Positions 18,454 to 26,636 of a stretch of 64,000 nt of DNA are shown here, one piece after another. Location of the stretch: the NCBI RefSeq assembly GCF_002572525.1, contig NZ_PDBS01000001.1:3720001-3784000 (forward strand). Direction: 5' to 3'. A model generated the notes under the pieces. That model saw only the letters and a list, made by a program, of their open reading frames with translations, was not told the DNA's origin and did not search any database. The number at the start of each line of letters is the position of its first letter. Within the stretch, counting starts at the first letter, position 1. The position numbers and the translations under genes are program-made. This stretch comes from Natrinema sp. CBA1119 (GTDB lineage: Archaea > Halobacteriota > Halobacteria > Halobacteriales > Natrialbaceae).

Positions 18454-19095
18454 TCACCGCTCTCGACGCGCGTCGACCGCGTGGGCGCTCGAGACGAGTG
18501 CGAAGACGGCCGCGACGAGGAACGCGACGGCGAATCCGGCGCGGGAACCGATCGGTACCAGCCCGGACCAGGCGAGACCGACACCGACCAGACAAAAGGT
18601 CGCGACCGCGACGGACACGTCGCTCCACGCGATACCGTCAGCGGCGACCGAGTCGAGATACGTCCCGAACCGTTCGGTCGTCTCCGTCCGTTCGATCAGC
18701 CCTCTGTCCCTGTCGTACTCGACGATACCAAGATCGTCCATCTTCTCCAGATGCAACTGGTGGAGGGACGTGTACACGCGCTTTCGCTCCTTGTACGTCA
18801 CGTCCTGAACCGAGGTATCGTTCTCGCGAGCGGCGACGAAGGCGGCAAGCTCGCGGATCGGAACCGGGTCGCTCCCGTTTTCGTTGAGATACGCGATCGT
18901 GTGTCGCCGCCGACGGTTGGACAGAATTCCGAACACGTCGTCGACCGGCAACGTCGGTGATCGCTCCGCCGCGTCGCTCGATGCCGTCGACGCGCCTCCG
19001 CTCGTCTCTCGATCGTCCGGCGTCGATTCGGTTCGGTCTCCCGGTTCACCGTCCTGAGATCGCTCCGTCACTGACTCGAGCTGTGAACGTGCCAT
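18454..19095 (-). CDS. Second DUF7344 winged-helix membrane regulator
   Basis: A 213-residue protein. After an acidic N-terminal tail of about 45 residues comes the winged helix: VDDVFGILSNRRRRHTIAYL, then PVPIRELAAFVAA, then RVYTSLHQLHLEKMDDLGIVEYD. Two transmembrane helices lie at about 155-200. It is a paralogue of the gene at 17793-18332 and converges with it. The two may sense membrane or surface state together. A perfect 17-bp palindrome lies about 80 bp upstream of its start. Confidence 0.75.
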   Translation of the reverse strand: MARSQLESVTERSQDGEPGDRTESTPDDRETSGGASTASSDAAERSPTLPVDDVFGILSNRRRRHTIAYLNENGSDPVPIRELAAFVAARENDTSVQDVTYKERKRVYTSLHQLHLEKMDDLGIVEYDRDRGLIERTETTERFGTYLDSVAADGIAWSDVSVAVATFCLVGVGLAWSGLVPIGSRAGFAVAFLVAAVFALVSSAHAVDARRER

Positions 19096-19176
19096 TTTCC
19101 CATTCCCTCGTGACAGTCACACGAACCGAAGCGTACTAAACGCAAGCTAACCAGCCCGTAAGCTCCAAGGTGAGTC

Positions 19177-19193
19177 TGAAGTAAGTTACTTCA
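19177..19193. promoter_or_regulatory. Perfect palindrome, candidate operator
   Basis: TGAAGTAA-G-TTACTTCA is an exact inverted repeat. It lies 82 bp upstream of the DUF7344 gene start at 19095 and about 150 bp past the end of the HxlR-receiver gene. Perfect 8-bp arms are unlikely by chance in this GC-rich DNA. Confidence 0.5.
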
Positions 19194-19345
19194 CCGAGCA
19201 TCTCGCTCCCGATCGTGTATCGAGAAACGGAGTGGACGAATCCGGGCCGAGCACGAGTGGAGAACTGCCGGTGAGACGACCCAGTACGAGCGGAACGCCC
19301 CCTCACGAAGGCCGCCGGACGGTTTTTCCAGGGGGATGATCCGCG

Positions 19346-20167
19346 TCAGTCGTTGACCGCCGCCTCGAGGGATTCGAGCCGAGAACGAGCCTCGAGGTAC
19401 TGCGGATTCGATTCGAGCGTCTCTCGGGAGTGCACTGACCGAAACAACGACAGTTTGGCGGTGATCGCCGCCCGTTCGCGCCGGTCGTCGGGTTCGCCGA
19501 TCCGCGATAATTGCGTCTCGATCGCCTCGAGTGCGGTCTCTCGAACGATCGGTTTCCGGAGCACGTCGTCGCACTCGAGCGCGAAGAGATCGAACGTCGG
19601 CCGGTCACCGACGAGAGCGATCGTCCGACAGCGGTCGCCAACCGACTCGATCACGTCGTCGGGAGCCGCTCCCGGAAGTCCCAGTTCGAAGACGACGACG
19701 GTCGGTCCGTCTTCGAGCGCGGATTCGAGCGCTCGTCCGTCGGGCGCGCGCACCACCTCGTACTGGTCGCTCAGCCATTCACCGTACATGTCCAGAAGCC
19801 GCCGGTCACCGTCCGCGATCAGGACCGTCGGCGCGTCCGTCTCGAGGTGGCGCGTCCCCCACTCGGAAAGCGCCGCGAAGATCGGTTCCATCTCTTCGCC
19901 GGCGCTCGTGAGCTCGTACTCGACTCGAAGCGGAGACTCGCTGATGACGGTCCGGTCGACCAGCTTCGCCTCGACGAGCGTCTCGAGCGTCTCGGAGAGG
20001 ACCTTTCCCGAGATGTCGGGGATCACGTCCAGAAGCTCGTTGAATCCGCTGGGGCCGTGGTGGGTCAGCGCGACGACGACGACTGGACGCCACTTATTCG
20101 AGAGTATCGACAGGACGTCGAGTGCCACGCGGGCATCGGCCGAGACATCGACCCGTGGGCGGCCCAT
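19346..20167 (-). CDS. HxlR winged helix fused to degenerate receiver and HalX domain
   Basis: A 273-residue regulator with three parts. The HxlR-type winged helix covers about residues 10-100 (ALDVLSILSNKWRPVVVVAL, PDISGKVLSETLETL). The receiver-like domain covers about 108-220. The HalX domain is C-terminal (about 225-273). In the receiver, the strand that should carry the phosphoacceptor Asp reads VVVFELGLPG, so Asp is replaced by Glu; the later Lys is kept (DVLRKPI). Glu often mimics phospho-Asp, so the protein may be locked on or respond to a ligand through HxlR. The start at 20167 is supported by a TATA box 24 nt upstream. Confidence 0.82.
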   Translation of the reverse strand: MGRPRVDVSADARVALDVLSILSNKWRPVVVVALTHHGPSGFNELLDVIPDISGKVLSETLETLVEAKLVDRTVISESPLRVEYELTSAGEEMEPIFAALSEWGTRHLETDAPTVLIADGDRRLLDMYGEWLSDQYEVVRAPDGRALESALEDGPTVVVFELGLPGAAPDDVIESVGDRCRTIALVGDRPTFDLFALECDDVLRKPIVRETALEAIETQLSRIGEPDDRRERAAITAKLSLFRSVHSRETLESNPQYLEARSRLESLEAAVND

Positions 20168-20185
20168 ACCGCTCGTTTCACCCCT

Positions 20186-20195
20186 AGCTATAAAA
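20186..20195 (-). promoter_or_regulatory. TATA box of the HxlR-receiver gene
   Basis: On the minus strand ttttatagct is centred about 24 nt before the ATG at 20167. Leaderless spacing fixes this start over an ATG 17 codons upstream. Confidence 0.65.
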
Positions 20196-20342
20196 TTGTT
20201 GCCTGTGAAAACAGTCACGAAACTCTACATGGTGTCACATAATGGTGCGACAACGGAATAGTCGGACATTCGTCGACCGCTTCCGCACACGAGGTTCGAT
20301 CGCCTCGCGGCGGCTCCCCGCTCGAGTCACGCGAACGGGGTT

Positions 20343-21461
20343 ATGACTGCCGGGGACGAACGCGACGTCGACCTTCTGCTGGTCGAGGACAACCCGGACG
20401 ACGCCCGGTTCGTCCAGCGGCTAGTGAGCAACTACCAGTCGGAGACCGAACCCCGAGAGACCACGGGGCCGATCGTGATCGACGAACTCGATCACGTCGA
20501 TCGCCTCGTCGACGGACTCGATCGAGTGCAGCGACGGACGCCCGACGCGATTCTCCTCGATCTCATGCTGCCCGACAGCTCGGGGCTCGAGACGGTCGAT
20601 CGGATGGTCGAGCGCGCGCCGGCGGTGCCGATCGTGGTGCTGACCGGGCACGACGAGACCGAAATCGGCGTCGAAGCGATTCAGCGCGGCGCCGAGGAGT
20701 ATCTGGTCAAGGGATCGATCACCGCGACGGTGCTGGTTCGCACGCTCCGGTACGCCATCGAACGAAAGCGGAATCAGCGCGAACTCCTCGACCGAAACCA
20801 TCGGCTCGCACTGTTGAATCGGATCATCAGAACGGACATCCGAAACGACGCGAGCATGATCGTCGGCCGGGGGGACCAGCTCCGGGACCGAGTCGACTCG
20901 AGCGACGAAGCGGCCCTCGAGGCGCTGCTTGACGCGGCCGAACACCTCGTCGAACTCACGGACACGTCCGCGGGCCTGATGGACGTCCTGTCGCCGGACG
21001 ACCTACAACGCGAACCCCGCGATCTGAACGCGGTGCTTGACGCGGCGGTCACGCGAGTCCGGCGGGAGTCCGACGTCCCAATCACGATCGACCGAACCGA
21101 CGCCGTCGACGACCCGATGACGATTTACGGCACGCCGATGCTCGAGTCGGCGTTCACGCACCTCCTGTCGACGGTCGTCGATAGCGCACGCCGGGGGTCG
21201 TCGGCCGTGAGCGTACGCGTCGACGCATCGAACGACCGGGTCTCGGTGGCGATCGCCGGCGACGGGGTTCGGCTTCCCGACGCTCAGCGCGAACTGCTCG
21301 TCAACCCGTCCTCCCGATACGAAGACGGAGCGAGGATGGGGATCGGACTGTATCTCGTCACGACCGTCCTCGAGGACGTCGACGGCGAGATCGCGGTCGA
21401 GGACACCTACGCCGCCGGAACGACGGTGACGACGACGTTCGAGCGGGTCCGTCGATCGTAG
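20343..21461 (+). CDS. Receiver domain fused to degenerate histidine kinase
   Basis: A 372-residue protein. The N-terminal receiver (about residues 8-140) is intact: LLLVEDNPDD, phosphoacceptor in AILLDLMLPD, and EEYLVKGS. The C-terminal part resembles haloarchaeal kinases of the His-Asp-Ile-Arg-Asn-Asp type, but the H-box reads IIRTDIRNDASMI, with Thr where His should be. The N-box (HLLSTVVDSARRG) lacks the conserved Asn; the G-box is partly retained (GARMGIGLYLV). It probably cannot autophosphorylate and may act as a scaffold or phosphate sink. It is divergent from the HxlR-receiver gene and converges with the 7TM kinase. Confidence 0.82.
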   Translation: MTAGDERDVDLLLVEDNPDDARFVQRLVSNYQSETEPRETTGPIVIDELDHVDRLVDGLDRVQRRTPDAILLDLMLPDSSGLETVDRMVERAPAVPIVVLTGHDETEIGVEAIQRGAEEYLVKGSITATVLVRTLRYAIERKRNQRELLDRNHRLALLNRIIRTDIRNDASMIVGRGDQLRDRVDSSDEAALEALLDAAEHLVELTDTSAGLMDVLSPDDLQREPRDLNAVLDAAVTRVRRESDVPITIDRTDAVDDPMTIYGTPMLESAFTHLLSTVVDSARRGSSAVSVRVDASNDRVSVAIAGDGVRLPDAQRELLVNPSSRYEDGARMGIGLYLVTTVLEDVDGEIAVEDTYAAGTTVTTTFERVRRS

Positions 21462-21512
21462 CGACGCCGACCGCTCACGACCGGTCAGGGGGTGGCGGTC
21501 CGCGAGTCGGCC

Positions 21513-23240
21513 TCACCACGACTCCCGCGTTCGCGCCCGTTCGCCGTCGGGAATCGTGAACGCGATCTCGGTACCCTCCCCGGGCTCCGAATCGATGTCG
21601 ATCGTTCCTCCGTGTTGTTCGACGATTTTCCTGCAGATCGCGAGCCCCATCCCGGTGCCCGACTCGGGGTCGGTGCCGGACCCCTGCGTGAAGAGATCGA
21701 AGACCCGATCGAGTTCGTCCGGTTCGATCCCGCTGCCGTCGTCGCGGACGCGGAACCGCCATCCGTCGTCTCCCCGACTCGCCGTCACGCGAATTTCCGG
21801 CGATCCGCTATCGGCGTGTGTCAGTGCGTTCTCCAGTAGATTCTGGAACAGTCGCCTGAGCAGGTGTTCGACGCCCGAAACGGTCGGCAGATCCCCGACG
21901 ACGACGGTCGCGTTTTGTTCCTCGATCTCGAACCGGAGCGCCTCGAGGACCGCCGAGACGACCCGATCGCAGTCGACCGAATCGAAGGCCGTCGCCGACG
22001 GCCCGATTCGGGAGTACTGTAACAACCCGGAGATCATCTCCTGCATCCGTCGATTGTTTCGCCGTGCGACCGCGATCAGTTCCTCGCAGTCCTCGTCGGC
22101 CGTCTCCTCGAGCGACTCATCGAGCAGGCGAAGGTAGTCTTCCGTCGTTCGTAGTGGTGCCCGAAGATCGTGTGAAATCGCCCCGGTAAACGCCTCGAGT
22201 TCGCGTTCCCGCCGCCGTCGTTCGGTGACGTCCCTGAGGACGAGTACCCATCCGACGATGTCGTCGCGTCGTCGGAGCGGTCGGGACCGCACGTTGAGAT
22301 ACTCCGTTCGTCCGGAGTCCGAGGAGAACTCGACCGTCCGACTCGACGCAGTAGTCACGTCGAGCGCCGGCAGTTCAGCATGGGCCGGTTGACCGACGAT
22401 GGACGCAGACAGTCCGAGCAACGAGTATGCGGTCTCGTTCGCGTGAACGATTCGCTCGGCCGAGTCGAGAACGAGGACGCCGTCCGGGGAGCGTTCGACG
22501 ACAGTCGAGTACGCGATCGGCGGGAGATCCAAGAGTTGGTACCTGAACGTCGCGATTCCGAGGGCGATGGACGAAACTGCTGCCGTGGCGGGCACGAGGT
22601 TGACACCGTCGTGGTCGAACGGTGCGACGCCGGCCGAGGTGAGGAAACTCGCGGTCATCGGCGTGACGATGGCGATCGCCAGTAGCGCGGCCTGTGGGAG
22701 ATAGGAACGGCCGAGACGGACGGCTTGGTGGGCGATGATTCCGAGCGCGAGCAGTGCGAGGGTCAACACGTACACATAACTGAGGACGACGTACGCCGGG
22801 CCGTTTTCGGCCCGCCAGACAACTAGCCCGTCGATCTTGACGATCCGCGTTTCGACGATAACGAGATCGTACGGGTTCGTAAAGAGAAGCAGCAAAAACG
22901 CGACAGGAACGACGAATAACCCGACGACGACGCGGCGACGCAGCCAGTCCGTTCGATCAGTGTACGCGAGCGCGAACAGGAGGAGCAACGGGGCGATCAA
23001 CTCGCTTCCAACGTACAGCAGTCTGTACAGCTGAAACTTCACTTCCGGGGTCGTACTCAGGAGTTTAATCGCCGAAAATCCGGTCCAGATAGCCACTGCA
23101 ACGTTCATCGTCCCGAATATGAGAAGTACTGGGCTGTGGCCGTGCTCACGTCGACTCCTGATCGCGTACGCCCCCAGACCGAGTGAGACAGCGGTCGCGA
23201 ACAGGATCGGATAGGCATATATCGTGTGCTGCCACCCCAT
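21513..23240 (-). CDS. Sensor histidine kinase with 7TM N-terminus and PAS domain
   Basis: A 575-residue kinase. Seven hydrophobic helices (about residues 5-225) form the N-terminal 7TM sensor domain. A PAS domain follows (about 230-340; SPDGVLVLDSAERIVHANETA). HisKA contains the phosphorylated His in TGAISHDLRAPLRT. The ATPase has an intact N-box (QNLLENALTHAD) and G-boxes (RDDGSGIEPDE, GTGMGLAICRKI). Unlike the two proteins to its left, it looks fully active and could be the phosphodonor for the intact receiver at 20343-21461. The ATG at 23240 is preferred over 23297 because a TATA box lies about 28 nt upstream. Confidence 0.88.
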   Translation of the reverse strand: MGWQHTIYAYPILFATAVSLGLGAYAIRSRREHGHSPVLLIFGTMNVAVAIWTGFSAIKLLSTTPEVKFQLYRLLYVGSELIAPLLLLFALAYTDRTDWLRRRVVVGLFVVPVAFLLLLFTNPYDLVIVETRIVKIDGLVVWRAENGPAYVVLSYVYVLTLALLALGIIAHQAVRLGRSYLPQAALLAIAIVTPMTASFLTSAGVAPFDHDGVNLVPATAAVSSIALGIATFRYQLLDLPPIAYSTVVERSPDGVLVLDSAERIVHANETAYSLLGLSASIVGQPAHAELPALDVTTASSRTVEFSSDSGRTEYLNVRSRPLRRRDDIVGWVLVLRDVTERRRRERELEAFTGAISHDLRAPLRTTEDYLRLLDESLEETADEDCEELIAVARRNNRRMQEMISGLLQYSRIGPSATAFDSVDCDRVVSAVLEALRFEIEEQNATVVVGDLPTVSGVEHLLRRLFQNLLENALTHADSGSPEIRVTASRGDDGWRFRVRDDGSGIEPDELDRVFDLFTQGSGTDPESGTGMGLAICRKIVEQHGGTIDIDSEPGEGTEIAFTIPDGERARTRESW

Positions 23241-23262
23241 TACGTGCTGAAACGTTACTCGA

Positions 23263-23274
23263 GGAATATATAGA
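23263..23274 (-). promoter_or_regulatory. TATA box of the 7TM sensor kinase
   Basis: On the minus strand tctatatattcc lies about 22-34 nt before the ATG at 23240, which places the upstream in-frame start at 23297 outside the transcript. Confidence 0.6.
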
Positions 23275-23588
23275 TACAGGTCGGTTACTGTCCTCAATTC
23301 GAACGAGATGTAGTGAGACGGTGCCTGTGTCTCGAACCGGGTACTCCGATGCGATTTCCGCTTTTCGTGGCACGGATGGCACCTCGGTGTGGTGGGACTA
23401 CCGTTGGTTCGGCGATGTTCGCGTCCCGGTATGTCGACACGGCTATCACACGGGTACCGGTGGCCACCTGAACGATTCCGAGACGAAGAATAGGTGCCCC
23501 GGAACGTTGCAGGACCACTGCGAAGAGAGCGGAATTACGCGTTTCACACGGACGAACACTCGGGGCTCGAGTTTGGACATGCAACTGC
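23275..23588. other. Intergenic region with no identified gene
   Basis: About 310 bp. Open frames exist on both strands but have no recognisable motif or haloarchaeal residue bias. Confidence 0.5.
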
Positions 23589-24284
23589 GGCATTGTTCAG
23601 ATTAGCTGGTTCCAGCAGTATGCGTAGCTCTGCAACCATGTTTCAGCGGTGGCTGGATCGGCGTTTCTAAAGCAGTTTTCGAACTGAGTGGTACGTCATT
23701 TTATCTCTTTAAATAGATGTTCGACGGCATTCTGATTTCCATGTTTCTCGTATCGAAATCGGAGCCCAAGATGATGGAGTGCGGCGTTAAGCCACGGAGC
23801 TGAATCGACAAGAAACACGGCATCTTGGATATCGTGTTTCTCTCTCAGTTCACTCAGAAACAGCTCCGTAAGTGCGGTTGTACGCGTTGGATAGAGTTTA
23901 ACGTGAAGAAATTCGTTCGTTCCAGGATCGACAGCAGCATACGACAGTAGCGCTGATCGTCGAGTTGGATCACAGTTTCGTCGAGCGCAACGTGATCCGG
24001 TTGGCTTCCCGTTGTCGGCTGTAGATTGGCTTTTTGTACCCAATTATGAATCGTCAATCTCGCCCATTCGACACCGAATCTCTCTAAGACAGAAACAGTA
24101 TCCGAAAATGATAATCTCGACAAATGGAGCTGGATACTCAATCGCATCAGCTCGCGCAGTGTCGCCTCTCGCTCCACAAAATCTAATTGAATGCCGCTAC
24201 TAGCGCCGTTAAGGCGGTTGAATTCGGGCATGGACACCTAGAATTCTGACCGCCTCGCTTTTCAGACCGTATCTGAACAGCGCC
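23589..24284. mobile_element. Degenerate IS6-family insertion sequence
   Basis: A 696-bp element. The left end reads GGCATTGTTCAGAT; the right end, on the other strand, reads GGCGCTGTTCAGAT, giving near-perfect terminal inverted repeats. The transposase inside is inactivated. No matching target duplication is visible at the flanks. The size fits compact IS6-type elements of haloarchaea (ISH14/ISH15-like), an identification made by recognition only. Confidence 0.85.
23597..24231 (-). pseudogene. IS6-family transposase, frameshifted with an internal stop
   Basis: The minus strand encodes MPEFNRLNGAS, then SDTVSVLERFGVEWAR, then DHVALDETVIQLDDQRY. The frame then breaks near 23955-23965 and resumes as YAAVDPGTNEFLHVKLYP through VDSAPWLNAAL to YEKHGNQNAVEHLFKEIK. 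There a TGA replaces an Arg codon (CGA), after which RTTQFENCF to WNQLI completes the protein. The DDE residues survive in pieces. Two lesions show it is long dead. Confidence 0.88.
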
Positions 24285-24343
24285 CTAGAATTCAGCCCAA
24301 AGGCTCTTATCAGAGGTGGTGTTAGTTACCGAACATATCTGAT

Positions 24344-24784
24344 ATGCCCTCTCGTCGCACTATTCTCAGCCTAATAGCGGTGAGTGGAATCGGAGGGATT
24401 GCCGGGTGTAGCGATGTGATTAGCGCAGAGATACCCGCGCACACTGTGAGTGTCTATTTGCATAATCGAAATGCTGTCCGTGATGTCACCGTCACGATCA
24501 AAGAGGATGATGGAGCGGTTGTGTTCGAACGAGACTACTCCCTTTCCGACGACAATGAAGCTCATGAGGACGCAACGTTCCCTGAGACAACCGACCCACA
24601 TACCGTCGTCGTGACTGTCGATGGAAAACAGTTTGAACAGCCGTGGCCGGAATTCACTGACCCGAACAATCAGTGTCCTAAAGGAAACTGGGAAGGTATC
24701 GAAGTCTGGATTAAAGGTGATCCGGGGGAATCCCCGACTATTCTTTTAATTGGAAATTGCCAACATGTTACGCTTGAGGAATGA
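24344..24784 (+). CDS. Small secreted lipoprotein of unknown function
   Basis: A 146-residue protein with a lipoprotein leader: twin-Arg-like MPSRRTILSLIAVSGIGG and lipobox IAGCSD with Cys at residue 22. The mature part is beta-rich (HTVSVYLHNRNAVRDVTVTI, then PHTVVVTVDGKQFEQ) and resembles the small single-domain lipoproteins abundant in haloarchaea. Base composition is AT-richer than the chromosome average, and it lies between a dead insertion sequence and the tRNA-linked element, so it may be acquired. No function can be assigned. Confidence 0.72.
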   Translation: MPSRRTILSLIAVSGIGGIAGCSDVISAEIPAHTVSVYLHNRNAVRDVTVTIKEDDGAVVFERDYSLSDDNEAHEDATFPETTDPHTVVVTVDGKQFEQPWPEFTDPNNQCPKGNWEGIEVWIKGDPGESPTILLIGNCQHVTLEE

Positions 24785-25229
24785 CGGTATCTGTCAAAAG
24801 AGTAAACACCATTTCTGAACGGTGTTCTATACACATCTTGTATTGATCACTTCCGTTCACAACAAACATCGTAGCGGATCTGCTTCTTTAAGTTCGATAA
24901 GGCGGCAGCCGCTAACGCACTCTGCGACTATCCACTGAAACAGGGAACGGTTCGATGACCTTGAGCACGTCCTTCTGAGCGAACCGTATCCCGTCACTGG
25001 GTTCGGACAAAAAGAAGTGCTGACTGCATGAAATCGAATCCACTTTTAGCAGAAAATCGCCAGACAACTCGGCTACACAGTCTTTCAAAACCAGTAAGAA
25101 GTCTTATTGGTTGGGGCGGATTTGAACCACGAGGACTCGCTTCGCTCGCCCTCTGGGCTCAAATCCGTCCGTTACAATTTTTCCGACCCGGACTCGTTAC
25201 TACGCTCCTCGTCGGTGCGTCGGAAAAAT
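24785..25229. other. Junction region left of the tRNA-linked element
   Basis: No gene found. It contains a partial third copy of the att sequence at 25109-25128 (ggttggggcggatttgaacc), with an imperfect inverted copy about 40 bp further on (ggctcaaatcc near 25157-25167). These look like remnants of earlier integrations at the same tRNA. Confidence 0.5.
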
Positions 25230-25262
25230 GGGTTGGGGCGGATTTGAACCGCCGACTTCCTC
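25230..25262. repeat. Distal attachment site, copy of the tRNA-Val 3' end
   Basis: A 33-bp sequence starting gggttggggcggatttgaac is identical to 35448-35480, the 3' half of tRNA-Val. It lies 85 bp before the first integrase start, as expected for the attL or attR of a tRNA-targeted element. Confidence 0.88.
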
Positions 25263-25346
25263 GCTCGCTCCGCTCGCAACCGCGTGATGGAGACTTCCTA
25301 ATCCAACGGTGTGAGCCAACCAACGCGGCGTTCCCGTCAGATAACA

Positions 25347-26357
25347 ATGACCGAACGCCAAACTCAGATGAAACCCGAACGGGCTGTGAACCGATTCCTC
25401 TCCGAGATGAAACCAGAGTGGGCTGAATCAACGTACTACAACTACAGCTCATCGCTCTCTCGATTCCTCGAGTTCTGCGAAGAAGACGACCTCGAGAACA
25501 TTTGCGATATCGACGGCTTCCACATATCCGATTTCAAATCCACTCGTCGGAATGACGGTATCAGCGAGATGACCCTCTACAACGAACTCAGTTCCCTCCG
25601 ATCGTTCCTGAAGTGGTGCAAGTCGATGGGACTCATTGAGTCGTGGGTGATCGAAGATATGGTCCTCAATGAACCGGACGATAAGGTTCGCTCTGACAAG
25701 CTGGACGCTGAGGAAGCAGAGATAATTCGCAACTACCTCAACCAGTTTGAGTACGCTACTCTTCGTCACACGCTGTTCGCGCTCTTGTGGGATACAGGAA
25801 TCCGACTTGGGACTGCCCGCTCTCTTGACGTGGATGACTACCATCCAGAGGAACAATACATTGAGGTGCAGCATCGTCCCGATCAGGGAACACCGCTGAA
25901 AAACAATTCCGAGGCTAATCGGGAGATCAATCTCCACTCGTGGGCATCCGAGATTCTTGACGACTATCTCCAAATGAACCACAAAGGAGTGACCAACGAT
26001 CACGATCGAGAACCCCTGTTAGCTTCCCGTCACGGTCGAATGTCTCTCTCCAACCTACGGATGCACATCCGTCGCCTCACCCGTCCGTGCCACTATACAG
26101 GGGATTGTCCTCATGGACGGGATCAAGACGAATGCGAAGCTGCCCTGGACTATCGTGCTGCTTCTCAGTGCCCTGGCTCTGTCAGTCCACATCCAATCCG
26201 ACGCGGGGCTATCACTCACTGGCTCAACGAAGGCCATCGGAAGGAACTGATCAGCGAACGGATGAACGTCGGCGTGAAAACGCTCGATGAACACTACGAC
26301 GCTCGAACTGAGTCAGAGAAGCGGAATCTACGACGAGAGATGTTCAAGATGGACTGA
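25347..26357 (+). CDS. Tyrosine recombinase (integrase) of the left element
   Basis: A 336-residue site-specific recombinase. The N-terminal SAM-like DNA-binding domain covers about residues 10-95. In the catalytic domain the first Arg lies in LLWDTGIRLGTA near residue 153, the H-x-x-R box in SPHPIRRGAIT, and the nucleophile Tyr in LDEHYDART near residue 313. A Cys-rich insert (CHYTGDCPHGRDQDECEAA) precedes the HxxR box, as is common in haloarchaeal integrases. The ATG at 25347 is used; an upstream GTG at 25311 is in frame. Adjacent to the att copy at 25230. Confidence 0.92.
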   Translation: MTERQTQMKPERAVNRFLSEMKPEWAESTYYNYSSSLSRFLEFCEEDDLENICDIDGFHISDFKSTRRNDGISEMTLYNELSSLRSFLKWCKSMGLIESWVIEDMVLNEPDDKVRSDKLDAEEAEIIRNYLNQFEYATLRHTLFALLWDTGIRLGTARSLDVDDYHPEEQYIEVQHRPDQGTPLKNNSEANREINLHSWASEILDDYLQMNHKGVTNDHDREPLLASRHGRMSLSNLRMHIRRLTRPCHYTGDCPHGRDQDECEAALDYRAASQCPGSVSPHPIRRGAITHWLNEGHRKELISERMNVGVKTLDEHYDARTESEKRNLRREMFKMD

Positions 26358-26636
26358 GGAAAAGGGTCAAGCAAGATTTGAACAGATCTCGCTGTCTCTC
26401 CCCAAGGGTTCGACCGCCCAAAACCACCTTACACATTTGGATTTTTGTAGAACTATCTCGTCGCCTTCTTGCGAATACCGGTATCTATTTCCCTGTGGAT
26501 GCCGTCTATACAGTGAAGACAAGTTCTCGCGGAACTCTCCAACCGACCAGTCACAACTATCGGGTTCCTCTTAGGGTATCGCCACATCGAGGGGAGAGTA
26601 GAACAGACCGCTGAGAGTCTTCATTATCTCTGACTT

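Noticed and set aside
23294-23593. A 99-codon minus-strand gene next to the dead IS6 element
   Set aside because: It overlaps the insertion-sequence end and has no motifs; its first residues are the transposase tail in another frame.
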